A stretch of DNA of 64,000 nucleotides from Variovorax sp. N23. Its GTDB lineage: Bacteria > Pseudomonadota > Gammaproteobacteria > Burkholderiales > Burkholderiaceae_C. Below are positions 25,436-34,817 of the stretch, piece by piece. Under the pieces are notes generated by a model. The model worked only from the letters and a program-made list of their open reading frames with translations. It was not told where the DNA came from and searched no databases. Each line of letters starts with the position of its first letter. Positions within the stretch are counted from its first letter, which is position 1. The translations under genes and the position numbers were made by a program. The stretch spans positions 1-64,000 of the forward strand of contig NZ_JAOOPY010000004.1 of assembly GCF_025486315.1 (NCBI RefSeq), given 5' to 3'.

Positions 25436-27373
25436 TCAGAGGGGCTGCCGCACGCGGGCCAGCTGCGCGTGCATCGCCTGGCGCAGCACCCGGGGTGAGA
25501 CCGGCTTGTAGAGCACGGCCACGCCTGACGCCGCCACTTCGCGCAGCCGGTCGGGCTTGGTCTCGCCGGTCACCAGCAGGCGTGCGGTGCCGTCACCGAT
25601 GCCGCGCGGGTGGCGTTCCAGCGCGGCCAGCACGTCCAGGCCGTTGTCGCCGCCCTGCAGGAGCAGGTCGCTCACCACCACGTCGGGTGGATGCGTCCAG
25701 GTGTCGGCCAGCGCCAGCGCCTCGGCGCGGCTCTGCGCGGCCATCACCTCGGCGCCCCAGCTCGACAGCGCGACCTGCAGGCCTTCGAGGATGCTGCGCT
25801 CGTCGTCGATGACCAGCACGCGCACGCCGTGCAGGCAGGGCTCGGCCTCTTCGACGAGGCCGGGCGCCGCGATCGCCGGTGGCGCGAGCACCGGCGCGAT
25901 GCGGCGCACGAGCACGCGCACGCTGGTGCCGCGACCCGGCCGCGAGCTGAGCTCGACGCAGGTGTTGAGCAAGCCGGCGAGCCGCTGCACCGTGGCCAGG
26001 CCCAGCCCCATGCCGCGGGCGCCGCGCTCGCCGGGCCGGCTGTGCGCATCGATCTGGAAGAACTCCTCGAACACCCGCGCCTGATGCTGCGGCGCGATGC
26101 CCACGCCGGTGTCGAGCACCTCGATGCGCACGCCGTTGCCGCGCAGCCGCGCGCCGACCAGCACCCCGCCTTCGTGGGTGTGGCGCAGCGAGTTCGACAC
26201 CAGGTTGTTGAGGATGCGCGAGAGCATCACGTAGTCGCAGCGCACCCAGACGTCGGTCTTGCGCACCACCAGCCGCAGGTTCTGCGCCTCGGCCACCGCG
26301 CGGAAGTTGCGGCTGATTTCGTCGAACAGCCGGTCGAGCGGGAAGTCCGACCACTGCGGCTGCAGCACGCCGGCGTCGAGCTGCGACAGATTCAGCAGCT
26401 CGGAGAACAGCCGGTCGAGCGATTCCACGCATTGCCGGATATGGCCGATGCGCTGCAGCCGCACCGGGTCGGTCTCGCCGTTGGCCAGGCCGTCGGAGAA
26501 CAGCGTGAGCGCGTGCAGCGGCTGGCGCAGGTCGTGGCTGGCCGCGGCCAGCAGGCGGGTCTTGGCCTGGCTCGCCACCTCGAGCTGCTGGTTCTTGCGC
26601 GCGAGTTCGGCGGTGGCGTCGGCGATGCGGCTTTCCATCAGGCGCCGGCTCTCGGCCAGCGCGCCGGCCGCCTGGTTGAAGCCGCTCTGCAGGCGCCGCA
26701 CCTCGGCCGTGCCCTCGACCGCAACGCTCGCTTCCTCACCCGCGCCCAGGCGGTCGACCGCTTCTCCCAGCGCGCCGATGGGGGCGCTGATGCGGCGGGC
26801 GGCCCACCAGCCCGACAGGCCCACGCCGAACAGCGCCGCCGCCAGCACCAGGCTCACGTTGATGCCGACCGAGCGCCGCGCGCGCTCCACCGCGTCGAGG
26901 CTGATCTCGACCATCACCTGCCCGGCGCGGCGGCCGTCGTCGGCCGGCACCGGCACCACCACCTGCAGCCCCTGGGTGCGGGCGCGGTCGGTGGTTTCGG
27001 AATTGGCGACGATCTCGCCGTCGTCCGACCAGATCTGCACCTGCTGCACATGGGGTTGGTACGTGCCCGACTGCGCGATGCGCAGCAGCGCCCGGCGGTC
27101 CATGTGCATCAGCGGCCCCTGGGCCACGGTGGCCACCTGCAGGGCCACCGTCTGGGCGTTGGCACGCATCAGTTCCGTCACGTTGTCCAGGTGCTGGCGT
27201 GTGAGCACGGCGATCGCGGCCAGCGTCGCCACGGTGGCCGGCAGCACCGCCAGCAGGATCAGCTGTTGCGCCAGCGACAGCCGCGTCAGGCAATGCAGGA
27301 CGCGCCAGTGCCAGGGTGGCGGGTGCGGGCCTCCCGGGGCGGTTTCCGTGTTCAATGGATGCACGGCGGCCAT
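25436..27373 (-). CDS. Hybrid sensor histidine kinase/response regulator (kinase 2)
   Basis: Membrane sensor kinase of 645 residues. TM1 is at about 37-57 (LILLAVLPATVATLAAIAVL), a periplasmic PAS/dCache-like sensor at about 58-168, and TM2 at about 170-190. HAMP follows (about 191-245), then HisKA with phospho-His 280 in LLAAASHDLRQPLHALTLF. The ATPase domain shows NNLVSNSLRH, DTGVGIAP and GMGLGLAT. A receiver (about 515-640) carries phospho-Asp 569 (VSDLLLQGGDNG) and Lys 623. It shares overall design with kinase 1, so the pair may descend from a duplication. It is divergent from the two tandem PhnD-like binding proteins. Confidence 0.92.
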   Translation of the reverse strand: MAAVHPLNTETAPGGPHPPPWHWRVLHCLTRLSLAQQLILLAVLPATVATLAAIAVLTRQHLDNVTELMRANAQTVALQVATVAQGPLMHMDRRALLRIAQSGTYQPHVQQVQIWSDDGEIVANSETTDRARTQGLQVVVPVPADDGRRAGQVMVEISLDAVERARRSVGINVSLVLAAALFGVGLSGWWAARRISAPIGALGEAVDRLGAGEEASVAVEGTAEVRRLQSGFNQAAGALAESRRLMESRIADATAELARKNQQLEVASQAKTRLLAAASHDLRQPLHALTLFSDGLANGETDPVRLQRIGHIRQCVESLDRLFSELLNLSQLDAGVLQPQWSDFPLDRLFDEISRNFRAVAEAQNLRLVVRKTDVWVRCDYVMLSRILNNLVSNSLRHTHEGGVLVGARLRGNGVRIEVLDTGVGIAPQHQARVFEEFFQIDAHSRPGERGARGMGLGLATVQRLAGLLNTCVELSSRPGRGTSVRVLVRRIAPVLAPPAIAAPGLVEEAEPCLHGVRVLVIDDERSILEGLQVALSSWGAEVMAAQSRAEALALADTWTHPPDVVVSDLLLQGGDNGLDVLAALERHPRGIGDGTARLLVTGETKPDRLREVAASGVAVLYKPVSPRVLRQAMHAQLARVRQPL

Positions 27374-27480
27374 GACGCAGTGAAAAAGCTCACAAATCTG
27401 GCGCAGAGTTGGTTTCTAATTGTGTTCCTGAGACTCTTCCATGACCAGTCTGCCTTTCGGCGGACCTGTCTTCCCACCCG

Positions 27481-28536
27481 ATGTCTGCAGATTGCCTCTG
27501 TTTCACGACCTCTGTGGGCCGCCGCGACGGCTCGTCGGGGCTGTGGCGCGTGCTGTTCGGCCTGCTGCTGGCGCTGGCGTGCCAGGGGGCTGCGCAGGCA
27601 CAGGGCGGCAGCGCGGCGGCGCCGCTGCGCTTCGGCATCCTGCCGCTGGGCGGCGCCTTCGAATCGCGCAACGACTGGGACCCGGTGCTGGCCGATCTCA
27701 GCCGTGCCGTCGGGCGGCCGATCAGCGTGCTGTCGGTCACGTCGTACGAGGCGCTGGAGCAGGCGATCCAGCGCAACGAGGTCGACATGGCCTTCCTGTC
27801 GGGCCGCATGGCGCTCGACGCCGTCACCCAGCGCGGCATGCGCGTGGTGGCCCAGGTCACGCGGCACGATGGCCTGCCGGGCTACCGGGCGCTGCTGCTG
27901 ACCCGCAAGACCGGTCCCTTCAGCACGCTCAAGGGGCTGCTCGCCGAGCCGGAGCGCTGGCGCCTGGCGCGCGGCGAAAGCCGCTCGGTCTCGGGCTTCA
28001 TCGTGCCGCAGCTGCAGCTCTTCCTGCCGAACCACATCGCGATGGAGACCCGCTTCCTGAGCGAGGTGGTGGGCACCCACCAGTTCACCGCGCTGGCCGT
28101 GGCCAACGGCGAGGCCGATGTCGCCACGAACAACTCGGCCGACTTCGAGCGCTTCCAGTTGCAGTTCCCGTCGGAGGCCGCGCGGCTGCAGGTCATCTGG
28201 GCGTCGGACCTCATTCCGCATGCGCAGATCGTGGTGCGGCGCGACGATCCGCCGGAGTTCCGGCGCAAGGTGGAGGCCTTCCTGGTCGACTACGCGCGCA
28301 GCAAGGGCCCGCGCGGCGATGCCGAGCGCGCCTACCTCAAGGCCCTGCACGATCTGGCGGGCTTCGTGGCGGCCGACAACAGCTCGCTGCTGCCCGCGGC
28401 GACGCTGGCCTACCAGCTGGCCAGGCAGAACGCGAACACCGCGCAGTGGGTCAACGAAGCGGCCAGGCAGGCGCGCCTGCAGCGCATCGAGAGCACCTAT
28501 GCGGAGCAGCGGGAGGCCTTGCGTGCCGAGCGCTAG
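27481..28536 (+). CDS. PhnD-like periplasmic binding protein (copy 1)
   Basis: Periplasmic phosphonate/phosphate-type binding protein of 351 residues. The signal peptide core is WRVLFGLLLALACQGAAQA, cleaved near residue 40. The mature part starts PLRFGILPLGGAFESRNDWDPVL, the PhnD-family entry strand, and continues with SYEALEQAIQRNEVDMAFLS and GTHQFTALAVANGEADVATNN. No ABC permease or ATPase is present. A close paralogue follows, overlapping by 14 bases. Divergent position from hybrid kinase 2 suggests a sensory role. The ligand is unknown. Confidence 0.85.
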   Translation: MSADCLCFTTSVGRRDGSSGLWRVLFGLLLALACQGAAQAQGGSAAAPLRFGILPLGGAFESRNDWDPVLADLSRAVGRPISVLSVTSYEALEQAIQRNEVDMAFLSGRMALDAVTQRGMRVVAQVTRHDGLPGYRALLLTRKTGPFSTLKGLLAEPERWRLARGESRSVSGFIVPQLQLFLPNHIAMETRFLSEVVGTHQFTALAVANGEADVATNNSADFERFQLQFPSEAARLQVIWASDLIPHAQIVVRRDDPPEFRRKVEAFLVDYARSKGPRGDAERAYLKALHDLAGFVAADNSSLLPAATLAYQLARQNANTAQWVNEAARQARLQRIESTYAEQREALRAER

Positions 28537-29641
28537 CGGGCCGGCGTCGCGCAGCACGGCATCCCGGCGCATCGCGTTGTGCCGATGCGCCGCCGCGTTG
28601 TCGCTGGCGTGGGCCGGCACCGCGTGGGCGCAGGGCAGCGCACGCCAGCGCGCGTCGTCGGCCCCGTTGCGCTTCGGCATCCTGCCCTTCGGCGGCGCGG
28701 TCGAGTCGCGCGACCGGTGGGCACCGCTGCTGGCCGACATGAGTCGCGCCATCGGGCGGCCGGTCACGGGCTTCTCGGTCACCTCGTATGAATCGCTCGG
28801 CCAGGCGCTCCAGCGCGACGAGGTCGACATCGCCATGCTCACCGCCAAGATGGCGCTCGATGCGGTCCTGCAGCGGCGCATGCGCGTGCTGGCGCAGGTG
28901 CGGCGGCACGAGGGCGACCCGGAGCATCGCGCGGTGCTGCTGGTGCGCAAGGACGGCGCGTTCACCCGCCTGGCCGACCTGCTGGCCAACCCCGGCCACT
29001 GGCGCCTGGCCCGCGGCGACAGCCGTTCGGTGTCGGGCTTCATCCTGCCCCAGGTGGAGTTGTTCCTGCCGAACCGGATCGCCATCGAAACGGCATTCCG
29101 CAGCGAACTGATCGACACGCACCAGGCCACGGCGCTGGCCGTCGCCAACGGCGACGCCGACGTGGCGACCAACAACACCACCGACCTGGAGCGCTTTCGC
29201 GAGCAGTTCCCGATCGAGGCGGCGCGGTTGCAGGTGATCTGGACATCGGCCCCCACGCCGCCGGCGCAGATCGTCATGCGACGCGACAGCTCCCCCGAAC
29301 TTCATCGGCGACTCCAGGCCTTTCTCAGCGGCTATGGCCGCGCCAGCGGGCCGCGTGGCGATGCCGAGCGCGACGTGCTCAAGGCGCTGCGCGCCACGCT
29401 CGGCTACCAGGCCGAGGATGACAGCGCGTTGCTGCCCGCGGCCGAGCTGGAATACCAGCTGGCATGGCAGCGTGCCATGAACGCCGCCTGGGTGAGCGAC
29501 GCAGCGAAGCAGGCGCGGCTTCAACGCATCGAACAGGCCCATGCGCGGCAGGTTGCTTTGCTGAAAGGCGAGGGTGGGGCGGCGGTTGCGGAGAAGTGCG
29601 AACCAAAGAATTCAAAGCCTGCAGCGCTCAATTGCAACTAA
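28523..29641 (+). CDS. PhnD-like periplasmic binding protein (copy 2)
   Basis: Paralogue of the preceding protein, 372 residues, sharing long stretches (PLRFGILPFGGAVESRDRW; GDSRSVSGFILPQVELFLPN; TALAVANGDADVATNN). The GTG start at 28523 was chosen: GGGAGG lies 6 bases upstream and the reading frame runs straight into a signal peptide (ALSLAWAGTAWA). The start lies inside the 3' end of copy 1. The C-terminal ~20 residues are polar and diverge from copy 1. Tandem duplication followed by divergence implies two related ligands or two partner kinases (inference). Confidence 0.83.
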   Translation: MPSASGPASRSTASRRIALCRCAAALSLAWAGTAWAQGSARQRASSAPLRFGILPFGGAVESRDRWAPLLADMSRAIGRPVTGFSVTSYESLGQALQRDEVDIAMLTAKMALDAVLQRRMRVLAQVRRHEGDPEHRAVLLVRKDGAFTRLADLLANPGHWRLARGDSRSVSGFILPQVELFLPNRIAIETAFRSELIDTHQATALAVANGDADVATNNTTDLERFREQFPIEAARLQVIWTSAPTPPAQIVMRRDSSPELHRRLQAFLSGYGRASGPRGDAERDVLKALRATLGYQAEDDSALLPAAELEYQLAWQRAMNAAWVSDAAKQARLQRIEQAHARQVALLKGEGGAAVAEKCEPKNSKPAALNCN

Positions 29642-29737
29642 TTCACAATCTTTGGAAGAATCTCGGCATAGACCATGCAGGCAATGATTGGTGACAATTA
29701 ATTCTCAGATGTAACCAGAAAATTCCGCGGGTGCGAC

Positions 29738-30835
29738 GTGGGTCGCTTCTTTTTGCCCGCAATGCCGCTTCAAAGTTCGTCCGTTTTTTGTGCTCGCCAC
29801 GGTGTTTTTCGCCGAACCTCAGCAACCCTCGGCCTCCTGGTGGCTGTCAGCGGCACCGCCGCACAGACCGCCCCCTCCGCCCCCCAGCCCTTCATCGAGC
29901 AACAGCGCCAGCAGGACCGCGAACGCGCCCTGCGCGAGCAGCAGGAGCGCGCCATCGACGTGCGCCTGCCCACGGCCCCCGAGCGCGGCGCTGGACGCCT
30001 GCCGGACGCCGAAGCCCCGTGCTTGCGCATCGATCGCCTGGTGCTCGACGGCGAACACGCCGACGGCTTCCAATGGCTTCTGCCCGAAGCCGCCGGTGAA
30101 CAGAACGACGACAGCCCCCTCGGCCGCTGCCTGGGCACGCAGGGCGTCAACAGCGTCGGTGCGCAGAACGGCGTGACGATCGACCTGGCTGCGGGCAGCA
30201 ACCGCGGCACTGGCTCGGGCAGCGACAGCACGAACGTCAACTCCTATGTGACAGCCGCGAACATGGCCACGATCAAGAGCGGCGGCAACACCACGCTTGA
30301 CGGCGCGGTGGTCCAGGCCGAGACGGTCAAGGCCGAAGTGGGCGGCGACCTGCGCATCCAGAGCGAACAAGACACCAGCACGGCGACAGCCAACCAGAGC
30401 GGCGGAGGGTTCGACGCGAGCATCTGCTACTTCTGGTGCTACGGCACGCCGGTGGTGGCCGGGGGCAGCGTGAACACCGCGGGTGGCAAGGGCCGCTACG
30501 CGAGCGTGACCGAGCAGAGCGGCATTCAGGCCGGTGACGGTGGCTTCGATGTGAAGGTGGTCGGCAACACCAACCTTGTAGGTGGGGTGATTGCGAGCAC
30601 GGACCAGGCGGTCGATGGGGCAAGAACAGCTTCACGACGGGCAGTCTGACGATGAGCGATGTGGTCAACGTGGATACGTTCAACGCGTCGGGCTACAGCG
30701 TCGCGGCGGGGTACAACAGCACATCGTCGGTCGGCGCCGGAAAGGCGAGCAGCGGCAGCACGAGCATCACGACATCGGGGATCTCGGGTGTTGCTGGCAA
30801 CGCGCAGGTGCGTACCGGCGACGGCAGCAACGGGT
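29738..30835 (+). pseudogene. Two-partner secretion relic: TpsB N-terminus fused to TpsA fragment
   Basis: The 5' part (to about 30145) looks like the N-terminus of a ShlB/FhaC-type outer-membrane transporter: signal peptide, QQRQQDRERALREQQERA helix and a POTRA-like segment. From about 30150 it turns without a stop into a filamentous-haemagglutinin repeat region (NGVTIDLAAGSN; GGNTTLDGAVVQAETVKAEVGGDL). A missing base near 30616 shifts the frame; the next frame restores NSFTTGSLTMSDVVNVDTF to about 30835. A large deletion thus removed the transporter barrel and most of the exoprotein. Neither half can function. Confidence 0.7.
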
Positions 30836-30868
30836 GCGTCGCCGAAGGGCGCGCCATCGTGCTGCGGC

Positions 30869-31735
30869 TCAGTCCCGACCGAACTCCACCACCACCGGCT
30901 GGTGGTCCGACGCCTGTGTCTGCAGGTCGACCTCGATCCGGCGCACCCGCGGCGCCAGCCCCTCGCTCACGAAGACGAAGTCGCAGGCCACCGGCTCGGG
31001 GCCGTAGGTGCGGTCGAACAGGCGGAAGGTGGGCGCGTGCGGCGCGTCGCCGTGGCGCACGCGCCAGGCGTCGTGCAGGCGCTGGGTGCCGTCGGCGCCG
31101 TCGGTACCGAAGGGCTGCTGGATCGCGGCGTGCTCCGGCTCGGTCGGGCCGAGGTTGAAGTCGCCGCATAGGATCGCGTGCGGCGTGTGCACCTTGGTCT
31201 GGAAGGGCGAGCGGCTGTCGTCGTCGAGCGGTGGTGCCGCGGCATGGCCGCAGGCCTCGATATGCAGTTCGCGCAGCGCGCGGGCCTGCGCCATGCGCTG
31301 GGTCTTGGAGTAGTACTCGAGGTGCGTGGTCATCACCCGCACCGCACCGAGCGCCGGGCTCTGCACCGTGACCACCGTGCACATGCGCGGCATGCTGCGC
31401 ACGCCAGCATCAGCGGGCCAGGGGAGCGCGTGGTGCTGCACCTGCGCCACCGGCAGCCGCGTGGCGATCAGGTTGCCGAAGCGCATGCGGCGACCGGTGG
31501 CGTCGAACTCGTCGACCGCCGCCCCGAAGAACAGCTGGTAGCCCGGCAGCAGCGCCTGCAGCTCGGCCGGTTGGTCGCCGGGGCCGCCGGGCATGTCGGC
31601 GTAGCCCTGCGCGATTTCCTGCAGGCACAGCACGTCGAAGTCGGCCATCGCGCGCGCGCCGTCGACGATGCGCTGCACGCTCACGGTGCCGTCGAGGCCG
31701 CGGCACCATTGGGTGTTCCAGGTGACGAGCTTCAT
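30869..31735 (-). CDS. Endonuclease/exonuclease/phosphatase-family hydrolase
   Basis: Metal-dependent phosphoesterase of the EEP superfamily, 288 residues. Seen motifs: MKLVTWNTQWCRG (Asn of motif I), VLCLQEIAQG (catalytic Glu), MTTHLEYYSKTQR, ILCGDFNLGP (Asp and Asn) and ASDHQPVVVEF (catalytic Asp-His). No signal peptide, so cytoplasmic. It is the last gene of the ugp-type operon, overlapping the ugpE stop as ATGA. In that setting hydrolysis of imported glycerophosphodiesters is more likely than DNA cleavage (inference): it may replace UgpQ. Confidence 0.87.
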   Translation of the reverse strand: MKLVTWNTQWCRGLDGTVSVQRIVDGARAMADFDVLCLQEIAQGYADMPGGPGDQPAELQALLPGYQLFFGAAVDEFDATGRRMRFGNLIATRLPVAQVQHHALPWPADAGVRSMPRMCTVVTVQSPALGAVRVMTTHLEYYSKTQRMAQARALRELHIEACGHAAAPPLDDDSRSPFQTKVHTPHAILCGDFNLGPTEPEHAAIQQPFGTDGADGTQRLHDAWRVRHGDAPHAPTFRLFDRTYGPEPVACDFVFVSEGLAPRVRRIEVDLQTQASDHQPVVVEFGRD

Positions 31736-32568
31736 TTGATCCCCGCGCGCATGAAGCTCTGGACGAACTGCCGCTGGAACAGCAGGAAGGCGATCAGCAG
31801 CGGCGCCGAGGTCATCAGCGTGGCGGCCGTGATGATCGACCAGTCGATGCCCTGGTCGACCGACGAGAACACCTGCAGCCCGACGGTGAGCGGCCGCGCA
31901 TGCACGCTGTTGGTCACGATCAGTGGCCAGAGGAAGTTGTTCCAGTGGTAGCTCACCGACACCAGCCCGAAGGCGACGTAGATCGGCCTGGCCAGCGGCA
32001 CGTAGACGCGCCACAGCGTCTGCAGGGCACTGGCGCCTTCCATGCGCGCGGCCTCGTCGAGTTCCTTCGGGATTCCGAGGAAGGTCTGGCGCAGCAGGAA
32101 GATGGCGAGCGCCGAGGCGAAGTAGGGCAGGCCGATGGCGAAGAGGCTGTCGACCAGCCCCAGGTTGGCCATGGTGCGGTAGTTCTCGACCAGCAGCAGG
32201 TCAGGCATCACCGTGAGCTGCACCAGCACCAGCGAGAAGGCGATGTCGCGGCCGCGGAACTCGTAGCGTGCAAAGGCGTAGGCGGCCAGTGTGCTGAGCA
32301 CCAGTTGCGCCGCCAGGATCATCACGACCAGCAGCGTGGTGTTGAGGAAGTAGCGCGCGAACGGCGCGGCTTCCCACGCACGGGCGAAGTTGGCCAGCGT
32401 GAGCGGCGCGTTCCAGGTGAAGCGCGCCGCGTATTCGGGCGCGTGGAAGGCGGTCCACACGGTGTAGATCAGCGGCAGCACCCACAGCAACGCGAGCAGC
32501 CAGGCGGCCACCGTGTCGAGCCAGGTCGGCGCGTTGTACGCCAGGCGTTGCGACGGCGCGCGGATCAT
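31732..32568 (-). CDS. ugpE: ABC transporter permease, UgpE/MalG type
   Basis: Inner-membrane permease of 278 residues with six predicted helices. Family features: the N-terminal WLLALLWVLPLIYTVWTAF helix, SLVLVQLTVMPDLLLVENY, and the EAA loop ELDEAARMEGASALQTLWRVYVP, which docks on the ATPase (the EAA---G motif). It belongs to the carbohydrate-type CUT1 class. Start 32568 overlaps the ugpA stop as ATGA. It is placed with ugpC, ugpB and ugpA, and is followed by the EEP hydrolase. Likely substrate: glycerol 3-phosphate or a phosphodiester. Confidence 0.9.
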   Translation of the reverse strand: MIRAPSQRLAYNAPTWLDTVAAWLLALLWVLPLIYTVWTAFHAPEYAARFTWNAPLTLANFARAWEAAPFARYFLNTTLLVVMILAAQLVLSTLAAYAFARYEFRGRDIAFSLVLVQLTVMPDLLLVENYRTMANLGLVDSLFAIGLPYFASALAIFLLRQTFLGIPKELDEAARMEGASALQTLWRVYVPLARPIYVAFGLVSVSYHWNNFLWPLIVTNSVHARPLTVGLQVFSSVDQGIDWSIITAATLMTSAPLLIAFLLFQRQFVQSFMRAGIK

Positions 32569-33461
32569 CGGTAGTGCACCCGGCGGTCGAGCACGAAGAA
32601 CTGCAGCAGCGTGGCGCCGACCAGCACGACGATGATGACCATGGTGAGCGCCGACGCGTAGCCGGTGTCCCAGAAGTTGAAGCCGACCTCGTACAGGTGG
32701 TAGAGCAGCAGGGTCGACGCGTTGTCGGGCCCGCCGCGCGTCAGCACGAAGAGGTGGTCGACCATGCGGAAGGCGTTGATCACGCAGTTGATCAGCACGA
32801 AGAGCGTGGTCGGCATCAAGAGCGGCCATTGCACGCGGCGGAAGAAGTACCAGCGCGAAGCGCCCTCGATGGCGGCGGCCTCGCGCAGGCTCGGGTTGAG
32901 CGACTGCAGCGCGGCCAGGTAGAAGATCATGAAGAAGCCTGCTTCCTTCCACACCGCCACCAGCGTGACGGCGCCGAGCGCGGTGCTCGGGCTGCCCAGC
33001 CAGTTGTGCGAGCCGAAGCCCAGCGCGCTGCTCACCTGCTCGAGCAGCCCGTACTGCGGCGTGTAGAAGAAGAGCCAGATGTTCGCGACCGCGATCATCG
33101 GCAGCACCGTCGGCGTGAAGTACGCCATGCGCAGGAAGGTGCGCCCGGCGATGCGCTCGTTGACCCACAGCGCCATCGCCAGCGCCAGGCCGATCGACAG
33201 CGGGATGGTGGCGCCGGCGAACCACAGGTTGTTTGTGAGCGCCTTCCAGAACACCGGGTCGTCGCGCATGACCTGGTAGTTCTCCAGGCCCACCCAGACC
33301 GCCGGCCTGCCGCCCTTGGGCGTCGACTGGAAGCTGTGCCACAGCGTGCCGATGACCGGCCAGTGGGTGAAGGCCATCAGCACCAGCAGGGCGGGCATGA
33401 GCAGCAGCCACGCCTGGCCGGCCGGGTGGCTCTGGCGATGGGACGAAGGACTGCCGCGCAT
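32565..33461 (-). CDS. ugpA: ABC transporter permease, UgpA/MalF type
   Basis: Inner-membrane permease of 298 residues, partner of UgpE. It has six predicted helices, beginning AWLLLMPALLVLMAFTHWP. The EAA loop is SLREAAAIEGASRWYFFRRVQWP. The start MRGSPSSHRQ at 33461 was chosen; an in-frame ATG at 33521 would add 20 basic residues overlapping the ugpB stop. It follows ugpB by 16 bases and overlaps ugpE by 4 bases. Confidence 0.9.
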   Translation of the reverse strand: MRGSPSSHRQSHPAGQAWLLLMPALLVLMAFTHWPVIGTLWHSFQSTPKGGRPAVWVGLENYQVMRDDPVFWKALTNNLWFAGATIPLSIGLALAMALWVNERIAGRTFLRMAYFTPTVLPMIAVANIWLFFYTPQYGLLEQVSSALGFGSHNWLGSPSTALGAVTLVAVWKEAGFFMIFYLAALQSLNPSLREAAAIEGASRWYFFRRVQWPLLMPTTLFVLINCVINAFRMVDHLFVLTRGGPDNASTLLLYHLYEVGFNFWDTGYASALTMVIIVVLVGATLLQFFVLDRRVHYR

Positions 33462-33477
33462 GCTCGAAGTGACCCGC

Positions 33478-34776
33478 TTACTTGTACGCGCGCAGGATGC
33501 GATCCGCTTCCTTCTGCGCATCCTGCATGGCCTGCGCCGGCGTCTTGGTGCCGGTCAGCGCGGCCTGCAGGCCGTCGTTCAGCGCCTTGGTCACGCGCTG
33601 GTTGTCGTGCGTCGAGAACTCGGCCACCGACACCGGCAGCTGGTCACGCGCCACCAGCGCGGCCGGGAAGTCCTGGCCGTACTTCTTGAGCGTCGGCGTG
33701 TCGTAGGCGGCCTGCGACACGGCGACGTAGCCGGTCTCCATGCTCCACTGCGCGGCGCGCTCGGGCTGCGTCACCCACTTGGCGAACTTGAAGGCGGCTT
33801 CCTGCTGGGCAGGCGTGGACTTCTTGAAGATGTAGAAGTTGCCGCCGCCGGTCGGCGAGCCTTTGCGCTTGTTGCCCGGGATCATGCCCACGCCGAAGTC
33901 GAACTTGGCGTTCGCCTTGATGTTGGTCAGGTTGCCGGTGGTCGTGTAGATGATCGCGGCCTTCTTCTCGAAGAAGTCCTTCGGCGTAGTACCCCATTCG
34001 ACGACGCCCGGCGGGTGGATGCCGGCCTTGCCCAGGTCGACCCAGAACTGCAGCGCCTCGATGACCTTCGGGTCGTCGAACTTGACCTGCGTGCCGGCCG
34101 CGTTGGCGAGGATCGCGTCATTGGGCGTCGTCAGCGTCTGGAACAGCCAGTACGGGAAGCCGCTCGACGGAATCTGAATGCCGTATTGCGTGGTCTTGCC
34201 GCTCGCGTCCTTCTTCGTCAGCCTGGTGGCGGCGTCCTTCAGCTCGGCCCAGGTCGTCGGCGCCTTGTTCGGGTCGAGGCCGGCTTCCTTGAAGAGTTCC
34301 TTGTTCCAGTACATGACCACGGTCGAACGCTGGAACGGAATGCCCCAGGTCTTGCCGCCGGTCTGGCTGTTGGCCATGAAGGCCTTGTAGAAGCCGTTCA
34401 TCCACGCCTTGTCCTCGGGCGTCTTGGCGAAGTTGTCGAAGGGCACGATGGCGTCTTCGTCGATCAGCGTGAACATGTCGGTCGACAGCAGCACCGAGGT
34501 GACCGGCGGCGTGCCCGACTTGTGCGCGGTGAGCGCCTTCACGATGGTCTCCTGGTAGGTGCCGGCGTAGATCGGCGTGACCTTGATGCCGGGGTTCTCC
34601 TTCATGAAGCCCTCGGCGAAGCCGTCGATGGTCTTGGCGATCGGGCCGCCGACGGCGACCGGGTAATAGAACTGCAGGTCGACCGGGGCCTGGGCCTGCG
34701 CAAAGCCGCTGAATCCGGCAAAGCCGGTGAGCAGGGCGGTGGCGGCCAGTGTCTGGACGAAGGTGTTGCGTCGCAT
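33478..34776 (-). CDS. ugpB: ABC transporter substrate-binding protein, UgpB type
   Basis: Periplasmic binding protein of 432 residues, cluster B (family 1 solute-binding). The signal peptide MRRNTFVQTLAATALLTGF ends near AQA at residues 27-29. The mature protein starts PVDLQFYYPVAVGG, as in UgpB, and contains WGIPFQRSTVVMYWNKELFK, GFPYWLFQTL and GGGNFYIFKKSTPAQQEAA. Binding of sn-glycerol 3-phosphate or a related phosphodiester is inferred from overall likeness to UgpB, not from a ligand-contact analysis. Start Met at 34776 gives the signal peptide; AGGAGAGAG lies just upstream on the coding strand. Confidence 0.88.
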   Translation of the reverse strand: MRRNTFVQTLAATALLTGFAGFSGFAQAQAPVDLQFYYPVAVGGPIAKTIDGFAEGFMKENPGIKVTPIYAGTYQETIVKALTAHKSGTPPVTSVLLSTDMFTLIDEDAIVPFDNFAKTPEDKAWMNGFYKAFMANSQTGGKTWGIPFQRSTVVMYWNKELFKEAGLDPNKAPTTWAELKDAATRLTKKDASGKTTQYGIQIPSSGFPYWLFQTLTTPNDAILANAAGTQVKFDDPKVIEALQFWVDLGKAGIHPPGVVEWGTTPKDFFEKKAAIIYTTTGNLTNIKANAKFDFGVGMIPGNKRKGSPTGGGNFYIFKKSTPAQQEAAFKFAKWVTQPERAAQWSMETGYVAVSQAAYDTPTLKKYGQDFPAALVARDQLPVSVAEFSTHDNQRVTKALNDGLQAALTGTKTPAQAMQDAQKEADRILRAYK

Positions 34777-34817
34777 GGTGGAACTCTCTCCTCGGATGAA
34801 AAATGGGTGTTCGTGGG

